From NCBI GenBank assembly GCA_017857395.1, contig JAFMDF010000068.1, forward strand, positions 1 to 34,119: a DNA stretch of 34,119 nucleotides, given 5' to 3'. The notes under the pieces were generated by a model. That model worked only from the letters and a program-made list of their open reading frames with translations. It searched no databases and was not told where the DNA came from. Position 1 is the stretch's first letter; every line of letters starts with the position of its first letter. This stretch comes from Bacteroidota bacterium (lineage in GTDB: Bacteria > Bacteroidota > Bacteroidia > Chitinophagales > Saprospiraceae). This document shows, piece by piece, positions 25,132-33,211 of this stretch. Made by a program: the position numbers and the translations under genes.

Positions 25132-25503
25132 ATAATAATTAATAAAGGAGCTATTCTTCAATTACCTTTAGTGACACCATCCCCCGAAGAATTAGTACAG
25201 CAACAACTTAATGCTTATAATGGACATGATTTAGCCGCCTTTTTAGCGCCTTATGCGGAAGATGTTAAGGTTTACACGGATGATAAGCTTAAATATCAGG
25301 GAAAAAAAGCGATGCGTAAAAATTACCAATTTATCGAAAAAAATCCTGATTTACATTGTGAATTGGAAAATAGAATAGTAAATGGAGATACGGTTAAAGA
25401 CTTTGAAAAGATAACTTTTAGCAAAGACAAACCCATCGTTAACGGAGTTGCGACCTATAAGATAAAAGATGGAAAGATAATAGCCGTTTATTTTGGCGAA
25501 TAG
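25132..25503 (+). pseudogene. NTF2/SnoaL-like C-terminal domain, 3' part of the split amidohydrolase gene
   Basis: This is the continuation of the interrupted amidohydrolase gene. In the restored frame, IIINKGAILQLP completes the amidohydrolase beta sandwich and is followed by the linker VTPSPEEL. A ~105-aa domain follows (VQQQLNAYNGHDLAAFLAPYAEDV, then YKIKDGKIIAVYFGE at the end) that resembles SnoaL-like/NTF2-like folds such as those of ketosteroid-isomerase relatives. A GTG at 25171 could start a stand-alone 110-aa protein, with no clear ribosome-binding site, but the exact frame restoration across the element argues that this was one gene. Alone it would be cytoplasmic, without the signal peptide of the 5' half. 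Confidence 0.8.
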
Positions 25504-25620
25504 GTTAAGTTTTGCCTATGGATGAGCTGCCACGGATTTAGATACGATTAATTTTAGCGGCTTATTTTATCGAATATTAATAAGGTGGGGTGTTTTTAAG
25601 TACGGTAAAATAGATACTAA

Positions 25621-25818
25621 TTAAGATTTTGGCGATTCATTTGAATTGATAGTGCCTGATTTTTCTTTATCTGTTTTTAACCGATTGGATTCCCGCAACA
25701 TTTTAGTAATCATCCATTCCAATTGACCATTGACACTACGAAATTCATCCGCAGCCCATTTTTCAACGGCTTTCATAGTCTTTTCATCAATTCTGAGTGC
25801 AAAGCTTTTTTTAGGCAT
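25621..25818 (-). CDS. Ribbon-helix-helix (Arc-type) DNA-binding protein
   Basis: This 65-aa protein starts MPKKSFALRIDEKTMKAVEK, which is the beta-strand and first helix of an Arc-type ribbon-helix-helix fold, followed by FRSVNGQLEWMITKMLRES, the second helix, and a charged tail. The strand residues (SFALRID) would contact DNA. The start at 25818 is chosen because the frame above it, up to 25938, is translated low-complexity repeat. It lies 136 bp downstream of the SPFH gene on the same strand. From memory, this pairing of an SPFH protein with a small Arc-like protein recurs in many bacteria. It is not a clear toxin-antitoxin pair. Confidence 0.82.
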   Translation of the reverse strand: MPKKSFALRIDEKTMKAVEKWAADEFRSVNGQLEWMITKMLRESNRLKTDKEKSGTINSNESPKS

Positions 25819-25824
25819 GACTGA

Positions 25825-25945
25825 AGGTTTAGAGGTGAAGAGGTAACAGGGTGACGAGGTGAAAAGGTAATAGGGCGAAAAGGTAACTAGGTGTGAAATT
25901 TGAAACCTTGTAACCTCTAAACCTTGTAACCTCATCACCTTGCCG
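25825..25945. repeat. Degenerate GAGGTGAAAAGGTAAC-type oligonucleotide repeats
   Basis: The spacer between the SPFH and RHH genes contains several imperfect repeats of an AGGTAAC/AGGTGA-like unit, followed by the complementary ACCTTGTAACCTC form, so the whole can fold back on itself. It translates as the low-complexity string HLVTFSPYYLFTSSPCYLF on the minus strand, which is a typical annotation artefact and not protein. Confidence 0.7.
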
Positions 25946-25954
25946 CCTTATAAA

Positions 25955-26806
25955 CTACTGATGCAAAGTTCCTGCATTAAGAACGGGTGTTGCTTCTTTA
26001 TCAGAACAAAGTACGACCATTAAATTATTAACCATCGTGGCTTTTTGTTGTTCATCTAAGTCAATTACTTGCTTCTGGGACAATTCAGCTAAAGCTAATT
26101 CCACCATACCAACTGCCCCTTCTACAATTTTAAAACGGGCAGCAACAATGGCTTCTGCCTGTTGTCTTTTCAACATAGCACTAGCAATTTCAGGAGCGTA
26201 CGCCAAGTAACCGATTCTAGCTTCTAAAACTTCGATGCCAGAAATGGCTAATCTTTCTGATAATTCAGCCTCCATAGCTTCATTAACTTCTTGCATCCCT
26301 GATCGTAAAGTCATATCTGATTGCGCATCATCAAAATTATCATAAGGATAAGAACCTGCTAATTTTCTAACGGCTGCATCCGTTTGAATTTTGACAAAAC
26401 TTTCGTAATAATCTACATCAAAAGCTGCTTTGTAAGTGTCTTTTACTCGCCATACTAAAATGGAACTAATCAGAATTGGATTCCCTAATAAATCATTCAC
26501 TTTGATTTTTTCACTATCAAAGTTTCTAGCTCTTAAAGAAATGCTCTGTTTAGCATATAACGGGTTGGTCCAGAAAAAGCCATTGTTTTTAACGGTGCCT
26601 TTATATTCTCCAAATAAGACTAAGACTTTAGAATCGTTGGGATTAACGAAAAAGAACCCTTTGGCTATGAATAAAATCGTTGCTATTCCTAGTAGGATGA
26701 ATAATGGAATTTCATTGAGGATGGAATAAACTACCCCTGCGGCGGCAGCTATAAGTAGTAGAAACATCGGGTATCCAGAAATTGGATTATTTATTCTTTC
26801 TTGCAT
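25955..26806 (-). CDS. SPFH/band-7 domain membrane protein
   Basis: This 283-aa protein has two N-terminal membrane helices (about residues 13-30 and 33-53) followed by an SPFH/prohibitin-homology domain. The domain begins at FFFVNPNDSKVLVLFGEYKGTVKNNGFFW, and a coiled-coil-like stretch follows (KRQQAEAIVAARFKIVEGAVG), which in this family supports oligomerisation into membrane-associated scaffolds. It is similar to stomatin-like or HflK-like proteins but lacks a long C-terminal tail. The role is probably organisation of a membrane microdomain or a partner complex. The next gene on the strand encodes an Arc-type protein. The -7 box at 26838-26845 and a 26-bp palindrome at 26908-26933 lie upstream. 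Confidence 0.88.
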   Translation of the reverse strand: MQERINNPISGYPMFLLLIAAAAGVVYSILNEIPLFILLGIATILFIAKGFFFVNPNDSKVLVLFGEYKGTVKNNGFFWTNPLYAKQSISLRARNFDSEKIKVNDLLGNPILISSILVWRVKDTYKAAFDVDYYESFVKIQTDAAVRKLAGSYPYDNFDDAQSDMTLRSGMQEVNEAMEAELSERLAISGIEVLEARIGYLAYAPEIASAMLKRQQAEAIVAARFKIVEGAVGMVELALAELSQKQVIDLDEQQKATMVNNLMVVLCSDKEATPVLNAGTLHQ

Positions 26807-26837
26807 AATGATAGATTTTGATATTAAAATGATATCA

Positions 26838-26845
26838 CAAAGTTA
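26838..26845 (-). promoter_or_regulatory. Bacteroidetes -7 box (TAACTTTG, minus strand)
   Basis: CAAAGTTA on the plus strand is a perfect minus-strand -7 box, 31 bp upstream of the SPFH gene ATG. No -33 match at 19 bp is visible. Confidence 0.5.
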
Positions 26846-26907
26846 TCATTATACTTCCTTGTCTGTTAATTTTATCGACAACTTCTTGTAAAAAAGAGAT
26901 GAATGAG

Positions 26908-26933
26908 CAAAATAGTCCTTTAGGACTATTTTG
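26908..26933. promoter_or_regulatory. 26-bp perfect palindrome upstream of the SPFH gene
   Basis: The half site CAAAATAGTCCTT is followed directly by its mirror complement, giving a 26-bp perfect palindrome about 60 bp upstream of the -7 box. It could be an operator or a hairpin. Its T run is short, so it would be a weak terminator. Confidence 0.4.
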
Positions 26934-27017
26934 TGAAGTGAACCGCTTGCAGGTGGGATGATAGATGAATTATAATGAAAATAGGGCGACTGTGTGAAAT
27001 AGCTGTTCTACTAAACA

Positions 27018-27053
27018 AAAAAGAGCGTTCCTATTGCTAGAAACGCTCTTTTT
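27018..27053 (-). terminator. Intrinsic terminator of the SprB-repeat protein gene
   Basis: A 12-bp perfect stem, AAAAAGAGCGTT (27018-27029) with its complement (27042-27053), lies 77 bp past the stop on the minus strand and is followed by a T run there. It isolates the large gene from the SPFH gene. Confidence 0.75.
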
Positions 27054-27130
27054 GCTGGAATATCTTATTTATAATTTCAATGCTATTAAATTGGGAGATA
27101 ACCTTTATACCCTTGAACCTTGATATCTCT

Positions 27131-30100
27131 TTACCTCAATAAAGCAATATCTCCACGATAAAGCAACGTTTGCCCATCAATAAATTCTACTTCTACAATA
27201 TAGATATAAACGCCTTGATTGGCTTTTTGTCCTTTTAACTGTCCATCCCAAACTTGGATGGTTTGTCCAATGCCTGTAATATTTACTGCTCCAACATCTG
27301 CTACAATAGTTCCCCAACGATTAAATACCTTGGCATAGTTAATTCTACTAACTCCACTTCCTGTAAAGACCGCAAAACGGTCATTGGTATCAAACCCTGC
27401 ATTATTCGGTGCAAATACATTCGGGATGTAAACATTTCTATTTTTGTCTACTTCTACCGTAATACTCCCGTCTGACATACAACCATTTGTATCCGTCACA
27501 AAAGCAGTATAAGTTGCATTATCCAGTGGGTTGACTGTTGGATTATCACAAGGATCAAAGCTACATAAAAAAGCAGTATCGACTGCTCCACCATCTTGTG
27601 CCCAAAAAATGTCAGCGACAGGTGCATCGCCATTAATTTCTAAATTTAGAGTAATACTGCTACCTAAATCTACTTCTACTAAATTTTCTGCAAAGCCAAC
27701 TTCTAGCGGACGAGGTTGCGGAATCGTAACCAGTGTATCTACTCGACAATTTGTCGCATCAAATAAAGTAATTAGGCGTTCCCCACCAACTTGATAAATG
27801 GTTTCTACTGTAGATCGAGCAGGAGAACCATCCACAGAAAAGCTATAGTCATTACCATTACCACCTGATAAAGCACTGACTCGAATGCCTGTCTCGAAAC
27901 CATTACATTGAATTGGGTCCCATTCTATCAGCGCTGTAATTGGTGCGGGCGTAGCTACTGTATAGGTTACAGAAGCATTACAACCTTTGGCATCTGTTAT
28001 ATCAATGGTATAAGGACCAGGTGCTAAACCAGCAGCAGAAGGGCCATTAGAGACATTATCAGTCCAAAGATAGTTGAGCGAACCAGTTTGATTGCCACCC
28101 GTCGCAGTAATTGTAATTAACCCATTTTGGTCACCTGCACAAATCACATCATTGGTATTATCAAAGTCTATAGCAGCCGTTAGGGGCTCCGTAGGCTGTG
28201 TGATTTCTAAATCATGTGTGGCAACGCAATTATTTAAATCAGTAATTGTAACCTGATAAATAGTAGCAGCTAGTCCTGTTTTAGTTAATTCATTGCCGCC
28301 ATCAGGCCAAGTAAAGGTATAACCTGGCGTTCCGCCAATAGCAGCAATAGTTGCAGCACCATTTTCATCGCCAAAACAATCGGCAGGAGAAAGGACAAGA
28401 TTAGCCAAATCTAATTCTAATCTATCGGGGCTTGGAATATTGACAGAGTCTACAATTTCGCATTGACCATCAGACACACTTAATAATTGCATCCCTGCAC
28501 AAAGGCTACTAGAGTTAAAAGCATCCGTAGCAGTAACAGTTTCTCCAGTTGCGCCCCAAGTAAAAGTAAAGACACCACCACCTGTTCCTTCATAAGCGGC
28601 AGTAGCACTGGCAAAACCATTACAATCAGCTGGGTCAACAGTGTCAAAACAATCCACACCAGTTACATTGGTTAAATCAAAAGCCACTTCAATTTTAGGG
28701 ATGTTATTTAAGGTAATAGTCGTATCAAAGGTGCAATTATTAGCATCTATTACGGAAAGTATATAATCACCAGCAGTAGCTACTGTCAAGATAGAAGCAT
28801 TTCCAACTGGGCTATTATCACTAACTGCTGTCCATTCTAAATTATAAGATTCCCCTGTCATGCTTGGCATTCCACCGATAAGATTGACAGAAATTTCTCC
28901 GTCATTGTCACCAAAACATGGTTCTTTAGTAAAATCAACTGCATTCGTTTGAATTGGGGCAGGCGCACTAACAATGGCGGTATCTACCGTCGCACATTGG
29001 TCAGAATCAATAATGGTGACGATAAAGGTATCAGGATTAACATTATTGGCATTCGGACTATTTAAATTTATATCATGTGACCATCGGTATTCTTGGATGG
29101 TAACACCTGCTCGTCCAGGAACGGCAATAACCTGTAAATCTGCATTATCTGTAGCACAAAGTACCGCCACATCTTCAAAGAATTGAATTTCTGGTGGGGG
29201 AGGCGTACCAATAACGGTATCAATGGTAGTTGCACAACCATTATTATCATTGACGGTTAATCTAATTGGTCCCGAATCTAAACCAGTTGCAGTAGGGGTA
29301 TTTTGTAACACCATTCCTGCCGTATCGCTCCATACATATAGGTAATCAGCAAGTGGAGTTCCACCAATAACAGTAGCTGTTGCAGCACCATCTGGAGTTG
29401 GTAAATTACAAGAAGTTAGTGGGGTAATGTCTATATTGTCTATTTTAAGGGAATCAGGTTCAATAATTTCAAAAGTTCTTACTGTTTGACAGCCAGGAAG
29501 TGCGGAATTAGTTAGGGTAACAGAATAAGTACCAGCAGCTAAACTATCAGCTAGACTACTACGTGTTACTGAGTTATCAATATTGGTTACATTGGGTGAC
29601 CAATCAAAACTATAAGTATTCGGCCCTGTTATTGGTGCACCATCAAAACTAGCCGTTACATCTACATTTCCATTTGAAAAGCCAAAGCATTGGACATCAT
29701 TTAAGGTAGGAACATTTATTATCAGATTTCTTTCTGCCATTAAATCAAGCGAGTCTATCAGAGAACAGCCTCCACCGTCGGTAACCGTATAAAGGTATTT
29801 ACCAGATACAATATTAATATTAAGGGCTTCGTCATTTCCATCTGACCAGGCAAAAGAAAAGGGACCATTTCCACCAACAATATCGCTGACGTCGATAGCA
29901 CCATCGGCTACACCAGAACAGGTCGGCATTACTTGAGTTGGCGTTACGACCAAGGCAGCGGGTTGGGTTAATGTTCCAGAGTCATCGACAGAACAACCAT
30001 TATTACTGATTGCGACAACTTGATAATTTCCAGATGCCAATCCTACTGCATTTCTTTCTCTAGAAATAGTATCCCCATTAACATCTATCCAAAGGAAGTT

Positions 30101-31924
30101 ATAAGAACTTAAATCTGTTAGAATAACACCATTTAGCGCAACTTCTGCCTCCATTTCTCCATTACTGTCTCCATTACAAACAGGTGGAGAAACAGTCACT
30201 ACATTTACCCCTAAATTAGCCTCATTAATGGTAATTGGCCCAAGTCTACCTGTAAATTTTCTATCTGCTCCTATACCTCCATCAAATACTTCATAACGAT
30301 AATCTCCTGGAGCAAGATTAGTAATGGTCGCAATACCATCTTGTTCGTTTATCATAATAGGCCCATCAACAGCGCCATTTTCATCTATCCAGGTTAGTTC
30401 ATAAGGAGGCGTGCCTCCTAATACTTGAACAGAAAAGCTACCATTATTATCTCCAGGACAAGCATTTTTTAGAGAGTCTGCAATGACTAGCGTATTTAAT
30501 GCATTGACATCCGTTACAATAATTGGTTGACCATTATTTTCAGGATCATCAGGAAAATCCAGATCCGTTCCACCACCAGCAGCAGAGATAACATCAGGTG
30601 GATTATTTGATCCTGGCCTAGGGTCTGAGGTACAGAATTCAACAGTCGTTTCTCCTGTACCAACTCCTTTAGCTATGAAGCAGACACTAAATAAAATTGA
30701 TCCGTCTGGATAAGTTGTTCCTGCAGTAAAATCTTGGCTTAAAGTACTCGGAATAAGTGCACCATTATCGGCTAGGGTTTCTCCAAAAAGCCAAGTTCCA
30801 TCAATCTGATTCGTTACCCTTTGAAAGTCAAGGACAGCGGTATCCCAACAGATAAAAAAGGTGCTTCCGATAATACTATCATAATTTTCTGTCGTTATAT
30901 TTACACAGAATTCTTGTGGATCGGCTTCATTGAAGGTAACACCAGGAGGGCTTTCTATCTTTATAACTAATGGATTCTCTGACACCACAAACTGATCCAT
31001 GACAATAGTGGTATCTATGCCACAACCTCTGCCATCTGATAGAGAGATATTATAACTCCCAGGTGAAGGGACAGAGATGATTGGAAAACCACGATGATTT
31101 AGGTCACCACTAACAACACTCCCACGAATACTAGGGTCAGCAGTGTTAACAATATTAATGGTATAATTTTGAGTAGCATCAAATTCAGGTAAACCACCAG
31201 CAAGATTTAATCTAGCTTGGCTACCGTCTCCACCAAAAGGATAAGTCAAATTGATGAATTCTATAGGGTTTAAATAGACAACCGAGAACCATTGGTCTAA
31301 ATCAATGGAAACACATGGTCCATCAGGTGTACCCTCATAGACAAAAGTATCATTAACAATTCCATCAAAAGTAATAGGCGCAAACCACCATTGAACAGGG
31401 GCACCATTATTGGTACTTTGTGGATTGCCAAGGTTTCTAAAAGTAGTATTGCCACTAAAAGGATCATCAAAATCAATGGCCAAGGTCATTTCGCCAGAGG
31501 TTGAAGGATTCCCAAATAAACAAAAATCATTTAGAATGGTCGCAATATCTGGGCCATCAATACCCGTAACATTAGCACCAGAATTAGGGTCACAACTGTA
31601 GACCGCAAAACCTACTCCTGGTTGGGTAGTGCCATCAGGGTCACCCGCAAAGGTAGCTCCGTTACCAATATTTTCAATATCAAAAGAATCATTGGCACAA
31701 AGAAAAATCGTTTCCTCAATACCCACTGGGGAATTACTCATCCCATTTACTCTGGGGACTGTTCCAAAAGTAATAGGGCCACCAACATCATTATCTGCAC
31801 ATTGGACTCTAGGCGAAGCACTATTGCCTTGACGTAGATTAATTTTGGAAGTACGAAGATCTTGCGCCATAGCCGAAACGACAAAGAACAAGGATAATGC
31901 AAAAGGGATTATGCGTTTACACAT
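27131..31924 (-). CDS. Giant secreted SprB-repeat protein with T9SS type B (gliding-motility) C-terminal domain
   Basis: This 1597-aa surface protein starts at 31924 with the signal peptide MCKRIIPFALSLFFVVSAMAQ; the frame upstream to 31981 crosses the promoter. The N-terminal ~470 residues hold beta domains, including a cohesin-like domain (FFICWDTAVLDFQ to ILFSVCFIAKGVG). About eleven SprB-type modules follow, recognised by C-G-NG repeats such as CPGDNNGSF, CNGDSNGEM, CFGDNDGEI, CFGDENGAA and CAGDQNGLI, each with a GG-PY-W segment. The last ~95 residues (VYIPNVFAPNNAGFD, FNRWG, VWDGQ, GVYIYIVEVEF) are the gliding-motility-associated C-terminal domain, a type IX secretion type B signal, so the protein should be secreted and attached outside. 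The role is probably adhesion or gliding. No gld/spr secretion genes are nearby. Confidence 0.93.
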   Translation of the reverse strand: MCKRIIPFALSLFFVVSAMAQDLRTSKINLRQGNSASPRVQCADNDVGGPITFGTVPRVNGMSNSPVGIEETIFLCANDSFDIENIGNGATFAGDPDGTTQPGVGFAVYSCDPNSGANVTGIDGPDIATILNDFCLFGNPSTSGEMTLAIDFDDPFSGNTTFRNLGNPQSTNNGAPVQWWFAPITFDGIVNDTFVYEGTPDGPCVSIDLDQWFSVVYLNPIEFINLTYPFGGDGSQARLNLAGGLPEFDATQNYTINIVNTADPSIRGSVVSGDLNHRGFPIISVPSPGSYNISLSDGRGCGIDTTIVMDQFVVSENPLVIKIESPPGVTFNEADPQEFCVNITTENYDSIIGSTFFICWDTAVLDFQRVTNQIDGTWLFGETLADNGALIPSTLSQDFTAGTTYPDGSILFSVCFIAKGVGTGETTVEFCTSDPRPGSNNPPDVISAAGGGTDLDFPDDPENNGQPIIVTDVNALNTLVIADSLKNACPGDNNGSFSVQVLGGTPPYELTWIDENGAVDGPIMINEQDGIATITNLAPGDYRYEVFDGGIGADRKFTGRLGPITINEANLGVNVVTVSPPVCNGDSNGEMEAEVALNGVILTDLSSYNFLWIDVNGDTISRERNAVGLASGNYQVVAISNNGCSVDDSGTLTQPAALVVTPTQVMPTCSGVADGAIDVSDIVGGNGPFSFAWSDGNDEALNINIVSGKYLYTVTDGGGCSLIDSLDLMAERNLIINVPTLNDVQCFGFSNGNVDVTASFDGAPITGPNTYSFDWSPNVTNIDNSVTRSSLADSLAAGTYSVTLTNSALPGCQTVRTFEIIEPDSLKIDNIDITPLTSCNLPTPDGAATATVIGGTPLADYLYVWSDTAGMVLQNTPTATGLDSGPIRLTVNDNNGCATTIDTVIGTPPPPEIQFFEDVAVLCATDNADLQVIAVPGRAGVTIQEYRWSHDINLNSPNANNVNPDTFIVTIIDSDQCATVDTAIVSAPAPIQTNAVDFTKEPCFGDNDGEISVNLIGGMPSMTGESYNLEWTAVSDNSPVGNASILTVATAGDYILSVIDANNCTFDTTITLNNIPKIEVAFDLTNVTGVDCFDTVDPADCNGFASATAAYEGTGGGVFTFTWGATGETVTATDAFNSSSLCAGMQLLSVSDGQCEIVDSVNIPSPDRLELDLANLVLSPADCFGDENGAATIAAIGGTPGYTFTWPDGGNELTKTGLAATIYQVTITDLNNCVATHDLEITQPTEPLTAAIDFDNTNDVICAGDQNGLITITATGGNQTGSLNYLWTDNVSNGPSAAGLAPGPYTIDITDAKGCNASVTYTVATPAPITALIEWDPIQCNGFETGIRVSALSGGNGNDYSFSVDGSPARSTVETIYQVGGERLITLFDATNCRVDTLVTIPQPRPLEVGFAENLVEVDLGSSITLNLEINGDAPVADIFWAQDGGAVDTAFLCSFDPCDNPTVNPLDNATYTAFVTDTNGCMSDGSITVEVDKNRNVYIPNVFAPNNAGFDTNDRFAVFTGSGVSRINYAKVFNRWGTIVADVGAVNITGIGQTIQVWDGQLKGQKANQGVYIYIVEVEFIDGQTLLYRGDIALLR

Positions 31925-31945
31925 CAAATGGAATGATTTAAAGGA

Positions 31946-31953
31946 CAAAATTA
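31946..31953 (-). promoter_or_regulatory. Bacteroidetes -7 box (TAATTTTG, minus strand)
   Basis: CAAAATTA on the plus strand is a perfect minus-strand -7 box, 21 bp upstream of the ATG at 31924. It makes any start further upstream unlikely. Confidence 0.5.
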
Positions 31954-31981
31954 GTTGATAGTAAAGGATATTAGTCGTCAT

Positions 31982-32491
31982 AAGAGTTGTAGTGCAAGGT
32001 TAATATTAACCTTGCATAACTTTTAATAACGCCTAATAACTTTTTTATTTTTATTGGAATTTCAGGAACGATAAAAAGAACGCCCACTAATACCTTTTAT
32101 TGTTTCTAAAATAAGGTATTCCGAGGAATGTCAGCTATCCGTAATTTGTAAAAACGGTGGAAAATCCGTAGGGGTACATGAAATGACAAATTAAAAATGT
32201 TTTAAATCATTTTTAATTGATTATCAAGTGTCTGTAAAGATGTAATGTGGATGATTAAATAGGTTTGATAGGACGCTTTTCTATTAGTTTGCAAAAATAG
32301 TTTTTTTTAATATTTGTTGCAGGGGTTTGTGTAAATAAATTTAGGTTTGTCAGATATGCGGCAAGAAAGGTGGAGCGATTTCAAGGCGAAGAGTCAGAAA
32401 AGGAATAAACGATTTTCTTACTTTTACATTTTGACTTTTCAATTTTACATTTTAAATTTAAAAGTGAAGCAGATTAGATAATACTTATAAT
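31982..32491. other. 510-bp divergent spacer with regulatory-looking symmetry
   Basis: No gene is seen. It holds a 24-bp perfect palindrome (31993-32016), a looser inverted repeat AATACCTT (32089-32096) with AAGGTATT (32113-32120), and alternating CCGT/ACGG half sites at 32139, 32154 and 32166. These may be regulatory sites for the SprB-repeat gene or the DUF6155-type gene, but no -7 box was found for the latter. Confidence 0.45.
31993..32016. promoter_or_regulatory. 24-bp perfect palindrome upstream of the SprB-repeat gene
   Basis: The half site TGCAAGGTTAAT is followed directly by its complement. It is centred about 51 bp upstream of the -7 box, a position suitable for an activator, though a hairpin function is also possible. 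Confidence 0.5.
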
Positions 32492-33010
32492 ATGAGAAAA
32501 TCAACCAAAAAAGACCTTTCCAAGTACCTCAAACAAAGCAGTAAAGCCGACTTAGAAAAGGAGGTGAAAAAACTCTATGATAAATTTAGTGAAGTGAAAA
32601 AGTATTATGAAATGGAATTTACGGAAGATACCACTAAAATTGTCAAGGAATATAAAAAGAAATTGTACAAAGAATATTTTACAAGTCGAGGAGCACCTGG
32701 AAAAGGGAGTAGTAATGCTAGTCGAAAAGTAATTACGGATTTTAAAAAGATAGCTATTTTTCAGAAAGATGTCATCGACCTTTTATTATATCGAGTCGAA
32801 ATCATGCTTGATTATGCAGATTATGGAGATTTAAACGAAGCATTTTATAATTCTTTAACCCGTTCCTTTGATGAAGCTTGTCAGCTAATTGCGAATGAAC
32901 GATTGGAGGAGGCGTTTAAAGATAATTGCGAACGACTGTTGCAAGCATCTTATAGTGTTGGTTGGGGCGTGTATGATGCGATGAGTTATAGTTATGATCA
33001 AGTAATGTGA
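32492..33010 (+). CDS. DUF6155-like protein, function unknown
   Basis: This 172-aa soluble protein begins MRKSTKKDLSKYLKQSSKAD and matches my recollection of the DUF6155 family: an N-terminal basic helical region (KDLSKYLKQSSKADLEKEVKKLYDKFSEVKKYYEMEF), then KKLYKEYFTSRGAPGKGSS and a helical C-terminal half (IDLLLYRVEIMLDYADYGD and ASYSVGWGVYDAMSY). It is charged, without a signal peptide or membrane segment, so cytoplasmic. The family has no known function. It is transcribed alone; the next gene is convergent beyond a long palindrome. Confidence 0.8.
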   Translation: MRKSTKKDLSKYLKQSSKADLEKEVKKLYDKFSEVKKYYEMEFTEDTTKIVKEYKKKLYKEYFTSRGAPGKGSSNASRKVITDFKKIAIFQKDVIDLLLYRVEIMLDYADYGDLNEAFYNSLTRSFDEACQLIANERLEEAFKDNCERLLQASYSVGWGVYDAMSYSYDQVM

Positions 33011-33067
33011 GTTATATGATTGACTTGATATTTTCAGGTCTTCAGACTGGAAATGGGCATCCTGTCT

Positions 33068-33146
33068 AACGGCTGTTTCATTCTAGGTCTTATTGGGCGG
33101 CAATTTCCTATTACCGCCCAATAAGACCTAGAATGAAACAGCCGTT
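33068..33146. repeat. 33-bp perfect inverted repeat between convergent genes
   Basis: The arms 33068-33100 and 33114-33146 are perfect complements over 33 bp around a 13-nt loop; the left arm begins AACGGCTGTTTC. The outer flanks contain CAGACTGGA (left) and the related TCCAGTCTGGAG (right), extending the symmetry imperfectly. It can act as a bidirectional terminator, but the stem is far longer than a terminator needs and has no T tract. Confidence 0.85.
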
Positions 33147-33211
33147 CACCTCGTCGTCTCCAGTCTGGAGAGCGTCTATAATATTTGATTTACTTTTTTG
33201 AAAATTCAACA

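Noticed and set aside
25819-25938. N-terminal extension of the ribbon-helix-helix protein
   Set aside because: It is translated oligonucleotide repeat (HLVTFSPYYLFT), a known type of false coding sequence; MPKKSFALRID is the natural start.
31925-31981. N-terminal extension of the SprB-repeat protein
   Set aside because: It contains a -7 box at 31946-31953, and the ATG at 31924 starts a normal signal peptide.
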